64,000 bases of DNA from Staphylococcus piscifermentans (GTDB lineage: Bacteria > Bacillota > Bacilli > Staphylococcales > Staphylococcaceae), in NCBI RefSeq assembly GCF_900186985.1, contig NZ_LT906447.1:2232001-2296000 (forward strand), written 5' to 3'. This document shows, piece after piece, positions 9,673 to 19,738 of the stretch. Positions within the stretch are counted from its first letter, which is position 1, and each line of letters begins with the position of its first letter. The notes beneath the pieces were generated by a model. The model ran no database searches and was not told the DNA's origin. It saw only the letters and a list, made by a program, of their open reading frames with translations. The position numbers and the translations under genes were made by a program.

Positions 9673-10637
9673 GATGCGTCACCTCTTTCACTATCAGCTA
9701 AGAAGTTGAAAATATCTTCTCTCGTTAACATGTGTGTTTGACCCTTACGCTCTACTGCAATTGCATCGTAGCGTGCTAAATCTTCATACACTTTCTTTAA
9801 AGGTGCATCATGTTGCACAATAGGCAAATCGTGTGTTGATTGAAGAGATTTCAATTCAGTATTTTGCAATACATCATCCAATTTCAACTGTTGTTGAACA
9901 TTTCTATCATATTGACTGATAAATTGTTTCACGAAATCGTTTTTAGGATGTTGGATAAAATGCTCTGGAGTATCGATTTGTTCCACATGTCCCTCATTTA
10001 GTAAACAAATTCGATCTCCCAGCTTCATCGCTTCATCAATATCGTGTGTTACAAAAATAATAGTTTTCTTAATCTGCTTTTGCAGTTCAATCAAGTCATC
10101 TTGCAATTTTGTACGGCTGATTGGATCTAAGGCGCTGAAAGGTTCATCCATTAAAATAACAGGCGGATCAGCAGCAAGGGCTCTGATTACCCCCACACGT
10201 TGTCTTTGTCCACCAGATAACTCATCAGGTTTGCGATCGCGATATGTACCAGGATCTAAATTTACCATTTTTAGTAATTCATCTACGCGTGCATCAATTT
10301 TATCTTTATTCCAACCTTTCATTTGAGGAACTTGCGCAATATTCTCTTTCACTGACATATGCGGAAAAAGAGCAATTTGCTGTAATACATAACCAATGTC
10401 CCAACGCATTTCGTATACTGGATAATCACTGATAGGTGCATCTTTAAAATAAATGTAGCCTTCTGTCAACGGTATTAAACGATTAATCATTTTCAACGTC
10501 GTCGTTTTTCCGCATCCAGACGGTCCGATTAAAACAAAAAACTCCCCTTCATTAATTTTGAAGCTGACATCATCAACTGCAGTTTTATTTCCATATTTTT
10601 TGCTGACATTCTTGAACTCTATCATTCCCTCACCCAC
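9669..10637 (-). CDS. Glycine betaine/carnitine/choline ABC transporter ATP-binding protein (OpuBA/OpuCA/ProV type)
   Basis: This is a 322-residue ATPase with Walker A GPSGCGKTTT, signature LSGGQRQRVG, Walker B VILMDEPFSALD and the H-loop VTHD. After the ATPase domain (about 1-245) comes a C-terminal region with a single CBS-like segment, shorter than the paired CBS domains of OpuAA/OpuCA that sense ionic strength. It powers the fused permease encoded next, with a 4-base overlap. The gene starts just after the recQ terminator, so its own promoter should lie in or near that stem. Confidence 0.93.
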   Translation of the reverse strand: MGEGMIEFKNVSKKYGNKTAVDDVSFKINEGEFFVLIGPSGCGKTTTLKMINRLIPLTEGYIYFKDAPISDYPVYEMRWDIGYVLQQIALFPHMSVKENIAQVPQMKGWNKDKIDARVDELLKMVNLDPGTYRDRKPDELSGGQRQRVGVIRALAADPPVILMDEPFSALDPISRTKLQDDLIELQKQIKKTIIFVTHDIDEAMKLGDRICLLNEGHVEQIDTPEHFIQHPKNDFVKQFISQYDRNVQQQLKLDDVLQNTELKSLQSTHDLPIVQHDAPLKKVYEDLARYDAIAVERKGQTHMLTREDIFNFLADSERGDAS

Positions 10638-10655
10638 ATTTCTCTTTATTTAAAA

Positions 10656-10710
10656 AAGAACAACAAGCTAACATTGGTGGCACCCTTTCGTTGTTAAACT
10701 TGCTGTTCTT
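10656..10710 (-). terminator. recQ terminator
   Basis: A long stem (AAGAACA with TGTTCTT, plus an inner AAG-TTAACA helix) is followed on the minus strand by TTTTTT. Confidence 0.8.
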
Positions 10711-10720
10711 AAAAATCACT

Positions 10721-12499
10721 TTAAACTTGTGCTTTATAATTATGAATAGTTTCAATGAATTTCGGACAATAATGCTTTAATTTATAGCTGCCGACTCCAT
10801 CAATTGCAATCATCTCTTGTTTTGATTCTGGTTTGCGTTTCGCAAATTCTTCTAAAGTGAAATCTGTGAAGATACTAATCGGTGCAATATTCAGCTTTTC
10901 GCTCAAGCTTTTTCTAACCGCAACTAATTCATCAAATAAAGCACGGTCTACACCTTCGATAGTATTGATATTTACTTTTTCTTTGGCTTTACGTTTAAAC
11001 GGTACCGTATAAATTTTCAAACTTTCACTTAACACTTTTTTAACCTTTTTATCACAAGTCAAAACTTCATCATTTTCATTCAAAAAGCCTTTGAATCGTA
11101 ATTCATCAATCAGATGACTGCATTCTGAGGTTGTATAAGATTTCATAATTCCGAAAGTGGACAACTCATCGTATTGATTATATTTTACATAATCAGAAAT
11201 CTCCCCTCTCAGTACTTGAATTATCACGCCGTAAGTTTCTTGCTGACGCATACGGACAATACAGCTGATGATTTTTTTGGCTTCGTCTGTCATGTCATAA
11301 GTTTTATTTTCATTGACGCAATTACTGCAACGTCCGCATTCTTCTAGTTTCTCATTAGGTTCAAAATAATGGACTAGCGTGGCTTCTAAACACTTTTTCG
11401 TCTTCGTATATTGAATCATTTTATTGAGTTTCTCGCCCATTTTTTCTTTATAATCATCATCTGCCTTAGAAGAAGCAATAAAGAATTGATGCAGACCGAT
11501 GTCACGTTCACTATATAATAAAATACAATCACTCTCTAAACCATCACGTCCAGCACGGCCCGCTTCTTGATAATAAGATTCCAAATCACCTGGCATATTA
11601 TAGTGAATGACGAAGCGAACATTAGATTTATCGATGCCCATTCCAAATGCATTTGTCGCAATAACGACCTTCGTTTTATCAAAAACAAAGTCGTTTTGAG
11701 CCGCTTCACGTTCTTTATTAGTTAAACCCGCATGATAAATCGCACTATTAATATCTTGGTCTTCAAAAACTTGTTGCAGTTCTTCCACTTGTTTACGTGT
11801 AGAGCAATAAATAATACCCGCTTTATCTGCGTGTTCCTTTACATATTCCAACACAAATTTCTGACGTTGATACGTTGAATTGACTTTAAATTTCAAATTA
11901 GGACGTTTGATACTCGTCTTAACCATATCATTTGAAGCAATATGCAGTCTTTCCATAATATCTTGCTGCACCTCAGCTGTCGCAGTAGCAGTCAAAGCAG
12001 CAACTGCAAAGTGTTGCGGCAAACACATCACTTTACCGATGACTTGTTGGTAACTCGGTCTGAAATCATGACCCCATTTTGAAATACAGTGTGCTTCATC
12101 AAATGCGACCAATTTAATATCCAATCCATAAAGCAATTTCATGAACTGATTATTTTCAAAGCGTTCTGGAGCCACATATAAAAATTGTATTTCACCATTA
12201 AGCAATTGTTTCTCTACAGCTTTTTGGTCTTTTTGAGACAAACTACTGTTTAAATATGCTGCATTAATCCCCATCGCTTTCAGCTGATCTACTTGGTCTT
12301 TCATCAATGAAATCAACGGACTGATTACAACAGTGACTCCGCCCATCATCAGACCCGGTACTTGATAACATAATGATTTACCGCCACCAGTCGGTAAAAC
12401 CCCTAACACATTTTGTTTATCTAGTATTTTGGAAATAATTTCTTTTTGTCCAGGACGGAATGTTTGGTATCCAAAATAATGTGATAATGTTGTTTCCAT
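10721..12499 (-). CDS. recQ: ATP-dependent DNA helicase RecQ
   Basis: RecQ is a 3'-5' DNA helicase that unwinds DNA for recombination and repair. The 592-residue product has Walker A GGGKSLCY (about residue 38), the DEAH-type box FDEAHCISKWGHDFRPSY with the aromatic-rich loop, helicase motif VI QEAGRAGRDG, the zinc-binding cysteines (CLEAT ... CGRCSNC, about 370-395), a winged helix and a C-terminal HRDC domain (about 515-590). It starts 12 bases after the ABC-F gene, so both are probably in one transcript. Confidence 0.96.
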   Translation of the reverse strand: METTLSHYFGYQTFRPGQKEIISKILDKQNVLGVLPTGGGKSLCYQVPGLMMGGVTVVISPLISLMKDQVDQLKAMGINAAYLNSSLSQKDQKAVEKQLLNGEIQFLYVAPERFENNQFMKLLYGLDIKLVAFDEAHCISKWGHDFRPSYQQVIGKVMCLPQHFAVAALTATATAEVQQDIMERLHIASNDMVKTSIKRPNLKFKVNSTYQRQKFVLEYVKEHADKAGIIYCSTRKQVEELQQVFEDQDINSAIYHAGLTNKEREAAQNDFVFDKTKVVIATNAFGMGIDKSNVRFVIHYNMPGDLESYYQEAGRAGRDGLESDCILLYSERDIGLHQFFIASSKADDDYKEKMGEKLNKMIQYTKTKKCLEATLVHYFEPNEKLEECGRCSNCVNENKTYDMTDEAKKIISCIVRMRQQETYGVIIQVLRGEISDYVKYNQYDELSTFGIMKSYTTSECSHLIDELRFKGFLNENDEVLTCDKKVKKVLSESLKIYTVPFKRKAKEKVNINTIEGVDRALFDELVAVRKSLSEKLNIAPISIFTDFTLEEFAKRKPESKQEMIAIDGVGSYKLKHYCPKFIETIHNYKAQV

Positions 12500-12511
12500 A
12501 TTTTTGACCCC

Positions 12512-14383
12512 TCATTGTTCCTTTAATTCTTCAAGTTCACTCCATCTTGTCATATCTTGCTCGTATTGTGCCTCTAAAGTTTCTTTTTCAGAATTAAGTG
12601 CTTGTATTTTTGTATAATCATCACTCGCATCTACCATCTCTTGTTCAATTGCTTCAAGACGCGCTTCTGATTCCTCAATTCTTGCCATCACCGTTTCATA
12701 TTCACGCTTTTCTTTATACGATAACCCTTTACGTTGTCTTTCTTTCGTTTGTTTAGGTTGTTGTTTGCTTGCTTCTTTACGCTTAGTTTGTTCTTCTTTA
12801 TATGTTTCATAATCTTCGAAGTTTCCGATAATACGTTCAATTTGCCCATCATGAACATACCAGAATTCTTGAGCGACCTTGTTCAAGAAGTATCTATCGT
12901 GACTGACAGTAATAATAGTGCCACCGAACGTCGCAATATAGTCCTCAAGAATGGTCAATGTTTCGGTATCTAAATCATTCGTAGGCTCATCTAATAATAA
13001 TACATTCGGTTGATGTACTAACAGTCTAAGCAAGTAAAGTCTTTTTTGTTCTCCGCCTGACAGTTTATATACCTTTTTACCGTGTGTGGCACTTGGGAAT
13101 AAAAATCTTTCTAATAGCTGCGTGACTGAAACAGTCGTTCCATCTTTTTCTTTGGCAACTTCACTTTCCTCTCGTAAAAAGTCAATCACACGGATATCTC
13201 TGTCTAAACGTTCATCAGTTTGCTTAAAGTAGGCAGTCTTCACTGTTTGACCTATTTTAACAACCCCTGAGTAATCAGTATCTTCTCCAGCTAAAATATT
13301 CAATAATGTTGTTTTGCCAGCACCATTCGGTCCCACAATACCGATTTGCTGTCCATTTTGAATAATCTGAGTTACATGTTCAAATAAAGTCTTTCCTGCA
13401 ATTTGCTTAGTCAAATCTTCTAATTCGAAGACTTGTTTACCTAATCTTGAATGTGCAAGATTAAGTTGTCCTGTTTCGCGTGTTGTCTGGTTCTTAACTT
13501 GTGATTCCAAATCACTGAAACGATTGATTCTTGCTTGTTGTTTTGTTGAACGTGCCTTTGCTCCTGCACGCATCCAAGACAATTCCTGTTTATATAATGA
13601 ACGTTGCTTCTGATTTTGCTGCTGCTCGATTTGTTCATTTTCAGCACGCATCGCAATATAATCCTCGTAGTTCCCTGGATACGTACGCAATTTACCTCTA
13701 TCTAATTCAACAATACGTGTAGAGACTTCATTCAGAAAGTACCGATCATGCGTCACAAAAAGTACAGTATGCGGATATTGTTTAACATAATTAATCAACC
13801 ATTTAATCGAATCGAAGTCTAGGTGGTTAGTCGGTTCATCTAACAATAATAAATCCGGTTGTTCGATTAACGTTTTAGCAAGCACCACCCTTTTTTGCTG
13901 TCCACCTGACAATGCTTGTACAGATTGAGTAGTATCATTTATTCCTAATTTTGATAATATCGTTTTGACCTCTGCACTATAATCCCAAGCTTCTGCTTGA
14001 TCCATTGCTTCTTGAGCTTGCATCATTTTTTGAAAGTCCGCATCATTTTGAGTTTCAGTATACCGTTGAACTGCTGTTTCATAATTTTTGATCAACTTAA
14101 CTGCAGTTGTATCTGCGCTCAATACTTCTTCTAAAACTGTCTTATCTTCATCCAAGTCTTGCTTTTGAGATGAATAACGAATGCGATATTGATTGGGGCA
14201 ATTTACTTCTGCTTCATAGTCATCATCTAAGCCCGCTATCACTTTCAGCAAAGTACTTTTGCCAGTTCCATTGATTCCTACAAGTCCAATGCGTTCATGT
14301 TCTGAGACAGATAAGTGTAAATCATCAAATATTACCTTATCCGCGTAAGATTTATGTAAGTGTTCTATTTTGTATGATTCCAT
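12512..14383 (-). CDS. ABC-F family ATPase (Uup-like)
   Basis: This is a 623-residue soluble protein with two ABC cassettes and no membrane segments: Walker A GINGTGKSTLL and GPNGAGKTTLL, signatures LSGGQQKRV and LSGGEQKRLYLL, Walker B LLLLDEPTNHLD and LLLDEPTNDLD. The long linker between cassettes and the C-terminal coiled coil (about 545-623, rich in Glu/Lys/Arg) match Uup-type ABC-F proteins, which act on the ribosome or in genome stability. Nothing shows it to be a resistance factor. The leader holds an 8-bp perfect hairpin (14426-14453), a feature worth noting because some ABC-F genes are attenuated. Confidence 0.9.
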   Translation of the reverse strand: MESYKIEHLHKSYADKVIFDDLHLSVSEHERIGLVGINGTGKSTLLKVIAGLDDDYEAEVNCPNQYRIRYSSQKQDLDEDKTVLEEVLSADTTAVKLIKNYETAVQRYTETQNDADFQKMMQAQEAMDQAEAWDYSAEVKTILSKLGINDTTQSVQALSGGQQKRVVLAKTLIEQPDLLLLDEPTNHLDFDSIKWLINYVKQYPHTVLFVTHDRYFLNEVSTRIVELDRGKLRTYPGNYEDYIAMRAENEQIEQQQNQKQRSLYKQELSWMRAGAKARSTKQQARINRFSDLESQVKNQTTRETGQLNLAHSRLGKQVFELEDLTKQIAGKTLFEHVTQIIQNGQQIGIVGPNGAGKTTLLNILAGEDTDYSGVVKIGQTVKTAYFKQTDERLDRDIRVIDFLREESEVAKEKDGTTVSVTQLLERFLFPSATHGKKVYKLSGGEQKRLYLLRLLVHQPNVLLLDEPTNDLDTETLTILEDYIATFGGTIITVSHDRYFLNKVAQEFWYVHDGQIERIIGNFEDYETYKEEQTKRKEASKQQPKQTKERQRKGLSYKEKREYETVMARIEESEARLEAIEQEMVDASDDYTKIQALNSEKETLEAQYEQDMTRWSELEELKEQ

Positions 14384-14425
14384 TTTCAGCCTCCACTTAT
14401 ATTCGTACGTTCATTTGTCCTATTA

Positions 14426-14453
14426 TTCACTATTTGGGGTTGCTTATAGTGAA
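14426..14453 (-). other. Perfect 8-bp hairpin in the ABC-F leader
   Basis: TTCACTAT pairs with ATAGTGAA around an 11-12-base loop, just downstream of a TATAAT box and about 45 bases before the start codon. There is no U-tract, so it is not a terminator by itself. Confidence 0.5.
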
Positions 14454-14610
14454 ATCAGTTCCATATATTATACACCTTTTAGAGTTGAAATGATACTGTC
14501 GCACCGCTTAGAAGTATCTATTATTATTAAGAAATTGTAAATAAATCATGAGAAAAAGAAATAATAGACAAATTTTATTATTGTGTCGATTTATATGAGG
14601 TCAAAAAGAA

Positions 14611-14648
14611 AGAGAGTATTTAGAACTCAACAGTTCTAAATACTCTCT
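14611..14648 (-). terminator. ltaS terminator
   Basis: A perfect 17-bp stem with loop CAAC is followed on the minus strand by TTTCTTTTT. Confidence 0.93.
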
Positions 14649-14662
14649 AGTAAATTTTTATT

Positions 14663-16603
14663 CTATTTTTGTTCTGAGCCTTTTGGACCCGTTTTATATT
14701 GATATTTTGACGGATTTACTTTTTTGAAGTCAGGATTTTTATAGAATCTGAATAAGTCGCCGTTTAGAACGTTATCGCTCATTTCTAAATCTTTTTCGAC
14801 TTGTTGTTTATTTTTCTGTAAATCGGCTGGTTCTTTTGTTAATGGTTGATTTGTTTTATTATCATAAGCTTTGCCGTTTACATATTTATATTTCGGTGTG
14901 ATGAAGTCACCATTTCTAAATGGTACTAATTGTGAATGGTCTTTAGATAATAAATCTGTACCCATCATCAAGTAGTTTTTAGAATCAATACCAACTAAAT
15001 GCAATAGTGTTGGCATAACGTCTACTTGTCCACCATAAGTGTTATCAACGCCGCCTTGTTTACCAGGAATCTTCATCCATAAACCAGTGCGGTTCAAGTC
15101 CATGAATTTTGCTGGTGTAATATCTTCACCTAATAATTTTTCCATAGCTTTATTATGGTTTTCTGAAATACCATAGTGGTCACCGTAAATAATAATTACA
15201 GAATTTTTGTAAAGGCCTTTGGCTTTCAAGTCATTAATATATTGTTCTAATGATCTATCAAGATAATTTGCTGTTTGTACATATCCATCGACTGTTGAGT
15301 CACCAGTGTTTGGTTTCTCAATATCCGCATCCTCAGATGACAATGTAAACGGATAATGGTTTGTCAACGTAATAAGATGTGAATAGAATGGTTGTTTCAT
15401 TTTAGATTGATAATCTGCTGATGCTTTAAAGAATGGCATATCTTTCAATCCTAAGTTTTCAATATTATTAGGACTCATATCATAATATGTTGCATCATAG
15501 AATTTATCGATACCGAAATGTTTATAAACTTGGTCACGGTTCCAGAAAGTTTTGTAGTCACCATGCATTACGTTACTGTTATAGCCTTCTTTTTGATCCA
15601 GAATAGCTGGCAATGATTGGAAAGTATTAGAGCCTTTCAGTGAATAAGCAGAACCTTGAGGCAATCCATATAAACTGTTATCCATTGTGAATTCCGCATC
15701 GGATGTTTTACCTTGACCAGTTTGATGGAAGAAGTTTGGATAATATCTGAACTCGTCATTACCTGAAGATAATTTATTCAAGAATGGAGTAACTTCTTTA
15801 CCGTTTACTTTCTTGTTGATCAAGAATGTTTGGAAACTCTCTAAATGGATTTTGATAATATTTTTCTTTTTACCTGCACCATAATATTCAGGATTAGGCT
15901 GTGTTTGCTTTTGTTTTGTGTAGTTTAATACTTTAGTCAAATCATCTTCTGATGCCAATGCTTTTTCTTGGTTATTTTGAATTGTCTTAACACCATCATA
16001 AATTGTGAAGTTGTAAGGTCCTAAATATTTCACAAGATATTTATGGTCAAATGTACGTGTTAACAATTCAGGACGGTCTGTTTCAGCAAATGCTAAGTTT
16101 AAGAAGAACAATGCAACTGAAACGGCCATTACAACTGGTACAAATTTCTTGCTGAATGTACGTGTGCTTAACCATTGAGATTTAAAAATCAGTATAAATA
16201 AGTAAACAATTGTATCAATAAAGTATACAAAATCGTACCATTTAAATGAAGCTGATACTGCTCCGCCCATAGATTCAACATTACCTGCTTGGTTTAAGGT
16301 ACTGAATGTCAAGAAGTCTGAGAAGAATCTAAAATAAACGACATTCGCATAAAGTAAAAATGTAAGTAAGAAACCGCCTACAAACATAAACCAAAATGCT
16401 TTCTTACCTTTAAAGAACAAGAATACACTTAATACCAGTGCGATTAAGCTGTATGGATTCATCAATAGAATCAAATTTTGAACTAATCCCTTAACTCCTA
16501 AAGAAAAATCAACATAATAAGCAAAGTATGTTTTTATACTCAACGTGATAAGCGTGAGTATGAAAAAGGCAAAGATGCTTATTTTCTTTTTCTGCAGACT
16601 CAT
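14663..16603 (-). CDS. ltaS: Lipoteichoic acid synthase (polyglycerol-phosphate polymerase)
   Basis: LtaS polymerises glycerol phosphate from phosphatidylglycerol onto the glycolipid anchor to make lipoteichoic acid. The 646-residue protein has five N-terminal membrane helices (to about residue 200), a signal peptidase site near ALAS (about 215-218) that releases the extracellular domain, and a sulfatase-fold catalytic domain. The catalytic threonine lies in [10 protein letters not shown], and metal ligands in HLESFQ and YGDHYG. The ATG follows a GGGGGAG site. It has its own terminator. A long leader carries a hairpin with a U-tract, described separately. Confidence 0.97.
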   Translation of the reverse strand: MSLQKKKISIFAFFILTLITLSIKTYFAYYVDFSLGVKGLVQNLILLMNPYSLIALVLSVFLFFKGKKAFWFMFVGGFLLTFLLYANVVYFRFFSDFLTFSTLNQAGNVESMGGAVSASFKWYDFVYFIDTIVYLFILIFKSQWLSTRTFSKKFVPVVMAVSVALFFLNLAFAETDRPELLTRTFDHKYLVKYLGPYNFTIYDGVKTIQNNQEKALASEDDLTKVLNYTKQKQTQPNPEYYGAGKKKNIIKIHLESFQTFLINKKVNGKEVTPFLNKLSSGNDEFRYYPNFFHQTGQGKTSDAEFTMDNSLYGLPQGSAYSLKGSNTFQSLPAILDQKEGYNSNVMHGDYKTFWNRDQVYKHFGIDKFYDATYYDMSPNNIENLGLKDMPFFKASADYQSKMKQPFYSHLITLTNHYPFTLSSEDADIEKPNTGDSTVDGYVQTANYLDRSLEQYINDLKAKGLYKNSVIIIYGDHYGISENHNKAMEKLLGEDITPAKFMDLNRTGLWMKIPGKQGGVDNTYGGQVDVMPTLLHLVGIDSKNYLMMGTDLLSKDHSQLVPFRNGDFITPKYKYVNGKAYDNKTNQPLTKEPADLQKNKQQVEKDLEMSDNVLNGDLFRFYKNPDFKKVNPSKYQYKTGPKGSEQK

Positions 16604-17084
16604 GTGTGTCTCCCCCGTTATTATTTATTCATCTTAAATCACTCTATACATTAAAAACTAGGTTGAGATTAAAAGTGAAATCTGTCACTCACTACACGGA
16701 ATTTCAAACAGCCCTTTTCTCAACCTCTTTGTTTCATAAAAAATTTGTTAAACATTATTTTTCGTTAATCATTTATTTACAATCTTCACTTTTTGTAATC
16801 TGTTTGTAACAAAAAGTACGTAGTACAGTAATTAAATATAGAACAATTCGGCTCGGATTTCAAGTAATAACCTAGTCATTTTTTACTTATTACACTTTAT
16901 TTTTTATTTGTTAATTTTATAATAAGGTACAATGAAAACAAAGCTTAGCTACTGTTAAATCAAGCTTTTATTGTAATTAAAGAGTGTTGATAGCGTTAAA
17001 TTATACACGCTTTTTCTTATTTTCAAATCAGACTCTAGACCTAGTGCTCCTTTTTAAAATACTGTGTGTACTTAGTTAAATAAA
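16604..17084. other. Long AT-rich upstream region of ltaS
   Basis: About 480 bases hold no gene. The region contains the hairpin at 16660-16726 and AT-rich tracts further up where the ltaS promoter(s) should lie (several TTGT-type -35-like elements between 16750 and 16860). I could not assign a unique promoter. Confidence 0.4.
16660..16726 (-). other. Candidate attenuator-like hairpin in the ltaS leader
   Basis: On the minus strand AGGTTGAGA pairs with TCTCAACCT, with inner AAAAG/CTTTT and TGAAAT/ATTTCA helices. The stem is followed by AGTTTTT, 57 bases before the ltaS ATG. This is the shape of an intrinsic terminator inside the leader; function is inferred. Confidence 0.55.
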
Positions 17085-17113
17085 AAACTGACCGGATAAT
17101 GTTATCCGATCAG
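17085..17113 (-). terminator. Terminator of the pab-pxp run
   Basis: CTGATCGGATAA pairs with TTATCCGGTCAG (minus strand), followed by TTTTTTATTT. Confidence 0.9.
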
Positions 17114-17143
17114 CGTTCTATATTTTATATAGATAGACTCAAT

Positions 17144-18148
17144 TTATTTTTGCATTTCTTGCAACATTCTATACTCGATACCATGAAACAGCTGTTGTAC
17201 CCAGCTGCTGTATTTCATTAAATTATCTTCCGCCGTGTAAACATCGATGTATTGGAATTTTAATTTAGAGCCTTGCGGTTTTTGAGCGAGTTTAGTGAGA
17301 TGATAGCTGGCAATCGTACCGATTTGCGGATAACTGCCTAGTGTATAATGATCATTTAACAAAATTATCGGTGAACCATCACGTTTTACTTGTATTGTGC
17401 CTCTTTTAACCGATTGATGAGGCGGCATATCTTCATAATATGCTTTTACCGGTTCTCCTTCTAAAATCATCCCTGCACGGTTAGCCTTGCTGGTTACTTT
17501 ATATTCTTCACGCGTAAAACGATTCAATGTTTCTTCGTCAAAATCTTCAGCACCTTTGTTCAAGATGACATGAAACATATCTGACATATAGTTGAAAGAT
17601 AGAGCATACCCATCAACACCCCAATCCGTTTTATGAGTATGTTTCAGATTATCAAACAATTTCAAATGACGTTCGGAGTAAGCACGTTTCATATTAATAG
17701 CATCACCAGCTTGTAGCTTGCGGCCTTCATATCCCCCGATGTGAGAGAGAAAATCAGTTGAAGTAGAGCCGAGCCACTCTTCTAACTCAACGCCGCCCCC
17801 TATTGCTAAATAAACACGAGAGGTACGATTAGTTTCAGAGAATTGAAGGACATCGCCTTTTTCAACTAAATATAATTTATTAGGCAAAATGCGCATCTGC
17901 TGTGTCCAAGCTTTAAAATTGCCTCCTGCTAAGGCAATCAAAGTCGGTTCAGTAAAACGTATGCGAGCCATTTTAGTCGTCATTTCTAGCGTTGCTTCAT
18001 TTTTATCATTCGCAACCAGACGATTGGCCACTTCATGCGCTAAGAAATCAATTGCCCCGCCAGGTATCACGCCGTCATGTTCATACCCTTGACGTCCAAA
18101 ATCTTGAAAGCTGGCAAATAAACCTGGATCTTCTATGATGATTGACAT
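17144..18148 (-). CDS. pxpC: 5-oxoprolinase subunit C / KipA-like carboxyltransferase-fold protein
   Basis: This 334-residue protein belongs to the AHS2 family (biotin-dependent carboxyltransferase fold), which includes B. subtilis KipA and PxpC. PxpA, PxpB and PxpC together hydrolyse 5-oxoproline with ATP. The N-terminal IIEDPGLFASFQDFGRQGY and the G-rich LAIGGGVELEEWLGS segments are typical. It overlaps pxpB by one base. No pxpA (LamB/YcsF) gene is in the window, so either it is elsewhere or the pair works as in the Kip regulators. A terminator follows. Confidence 0.88.
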   Translation of the reverse strand: MSIIIEDPGLFASFQDFGRQGYEHDGVIPGGAIDFLAHEVANRLVANDKNEATLEMTTKMARIRFTEPTLIALAGGNFKAWTQQMRILPNKLYLVEKGDVLQFSETNRTSRVYLAIGGGVELEEWLGSTSTDFLSHIGGYEGRKLQAGDAINMKRAYSERHLKLFDNLKHTHKTDWGVDGYALSFNYMSDMFHVILNKGAEDFDEETLNRFTREEYKVTSKANRAGMILEGEPVKAYYEDMPPHQSVKRGTIQVKRDGSPIILLNDHYTLGSYPQIGTIASYHLTKLAQKPQGSKLKFQYIDVYTAEDNLMKYSSWVQQLFHGIEYRMLQEMQK

Positions 18149-18843
18149 TATACTTCGCCTCCAATCTTATCGGCCTCTGGTTCAGTTGCTTTGAAGCGAA
18201 TCGTATCGCCTAATTTCAGTAATGTAAAATCTTCTTTTGAAGGGTCGAATAACTTAACCGGTGTATAACCGATAACAATCCAGTCTCCATATGTATCAGT
18301 TGTAACGATACCGCTCTTTTTACCTTCTAAAATAACAGAACCTGCTGGAATATATTTCTTCGTATCTCCTGTGTGATTAATATATAAGCGCTCATTCATT
18401 CCTGTTAAATACGGAAAGCCAGGAGAATAACCCATCATGGAAACGAAATAAGTTTTTTGAGAGTGCAACTGAATAAAAGTTTCTTTATCCATATTATAAA
18501 ATTCCAGTAATGCTTCTAAATCCGGCCCATAAGCTCCACCATAATAAACTGGAATTTCAGTCGGCATATTGACAGCATCTCCATGTTTAACTTCAATTTT
18601 GATAGATTGCAGCAATTCTTTCATATATTGGAAAGGCGACTTAATATGATGATGTTTAATCATACTTCTCGCATCGTAAACAATCATCATATCCGATTCA
18701 GTCGGCACAATTTCAGTGATAAAAGGATAATCTTGTTCTACTAAATAAGAACGTAATGCCAATAAATCTTCTGTTGTATTTTGGGTCACTTCTTTTTCCA
18801 CCGAAACTACAATCGCTTGGTCACCTTGACTATAAATCTTCAT
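18148..18843 (-). CDS. pxpB: 5-oxoprolinase subunit B / KipI-like protein
   Basis: This 231-residue AHS1-family protein (cyclophilin-like fold) is the partner of the following gene. Its typical segments are GYSPGFPYLTGM and IPAGSVILEGKKSGIVTTDTYGDW, the latter with the conserved glycines. In B. subtilis the homologue KipI inhibits the sporulation kinase KinA; staphylococci do not sporulate, so the 5-oxoprolinase role is more likely. GAGGTG precedes the ATG. It starts 16 bases after the small membrane protein gene. Confidence 0.88.
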   Translation of the reverse strand: MKIYSQGDQAIVVSVEKEVTQNTTEDLLALRSYLVEQDYPFITEIVPTESDMMIVYDARSMIKHHHIKSPFQYMKELLQSIKIEVKHGDAVNMPTEIPVYYGGAYGPDLEALLEFYNMDKETFIQLHSQKTYFVSMMGYSPGFPYLTGMNERLYINHTGDTKKYIPAGSVILEGKKSGIVTTDTYGDWIVIGYTPVKLFDPSKEDFTLLKLGDTIRFKATEPEADKIGGEV

Positions 18844-18859
18844 AACGCACCTCGAATTA

Positions 18860-19066
18860 TTATTGGTTATAAAACATATTCAATAAATCTATAATGTATA
18901 AAACAAGTATTTTCATGAAGTAATACACGAGTACCAGCTGTATCATCAACATTCCGCTCACTAATAAGCGTGCTGTCCGATAATAATGTCGCTTAATCAG
19001 TCGCTTAGAAACTAGTTTAGTGAGAAATGTTGCAGCAACTATTAAAATAACGATAATCCATAACAT
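18860..19066 (-). CDS. Small two-helix membrane protein of unknown function
   Basis: This 68-residue protein has two hydrophobic segments (about residues 1-16 and 32-60) separated by a basic loop (SKRLIKRHYYRTAR), so it should sit in the cytoplasmic membrane. I choose the ATG at 19066 because AAAGGTGG precedes it; an in-frame ATG nine codons upstream has no site. It lies between pabC and pxpB in the same direction with short gaps, so it is probably part of that operon. I do not recognise the family. Confidence 0.7.
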   Translation of the reverse strand: MLWIIVILIVAATFLTKLVSKRLIKRHYYRTARLLVSGMLMIQLVLVYYFMKILVLYIIDLLNMFYNQ

Positions 19067-19123
19067 GCTGCCACCTTTATTTATACCCTTCATTTACTTT
19101 GATTGTTCTGAACATTATCAATT

Positions 19124-19732
19124 TTAAAGATTAATCCGAATATCGGCAACCTCTCGCAAACTATTTATTAGAAAAATTCGGGCTTGCCCGCTTCTCAACT
19201 TCTCTTTCAACTCATCAACCTGATAAGTTCGCAGCTGTAATTGTCCCTTATCCAACATAGCTTGGCGCATACATCCTTTTAAAAAATCATTTTCAAAAGG
19301 AGGTGTATACCATTGACCTTCTTCTTCCACAACTACATTGCCGATATCAAACTCCAACACTTTGCCAGCCGCGTCATAATACAAGACAACATCTGTAATG
19401 TGAGAGTGTGCGACGTGTCCCCGTTCTGAAGTTTTGCACGTATATTGCCATTCAGGAAATTGATAATCTATTAATTCAAAATGTGCGCTGAAACTACTCT
19501 TTTTCGGCAACTCCACAATCTGATGCGTTAAACTTCCATCTTTCTCCAACATGACTTTCAAGCGCCATACACCATTTGCATGTTTCGCACAGATTGCTTC
19601 CAGATAGTCTTCCCACTTTTCATTATCAAACCTATAGCCCAATCGTTCAGCTGACTGCGCAATTCTTCTCGTATGATAAACCTTTCTCGAAATCTCGCCT
19701 TCATCCACTCGCATCGTTTCAAACAAATACAT
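19124..19732 (-). CDS. pabC: 4-amino-4-deoxychorismate lyase (class IV aminotransferase)
   Basis: PabC releases pyruvate from aminodeoxychorismate to give p-aminobenzoate for folate. The 202-residue product is short for the family. It begins LFETMRVDEGEISRKVYH, with a basic stretch typical of the class, and has the late cofactor-binding segment NDFLKGCMRQAML. It starts 6 bases after pabB, with a GGGG site inside the pabB end. Assignment rests on family features plus the pabA-pabB context. Confidence 0.88.
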   Translation of the reverse strand: MYLFETMRVDEGEISRKVYHTRRIAQSAERLGYRFDNEKWEDYLEAICAKHANGVWRLKVMLEKDGSLTHQIVELPKKSSFSAHFELIDYQFPEWQYTCKTSERGHVAHSHITDVVLYYDAAGKVLEFDIGNVVVEEEGQWYTPPFENDFLKGCMRQAMLDKGQLQLRTYQVDELKEKLRSGQARIFLINSLREVADIRINL

Positions 19733-19738
19733 TCTTCA

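Noticed and set aside
10656..10710. T-box-like AGGGTGCCACC in the recQ/opu spacer
   Set aside because: It resembles the T-box bulge AGGGTGGNACC, but there is no room for a specifier stem before it, since recQ coding sequence ends 11 bases away. It is part of the recQ terminator.
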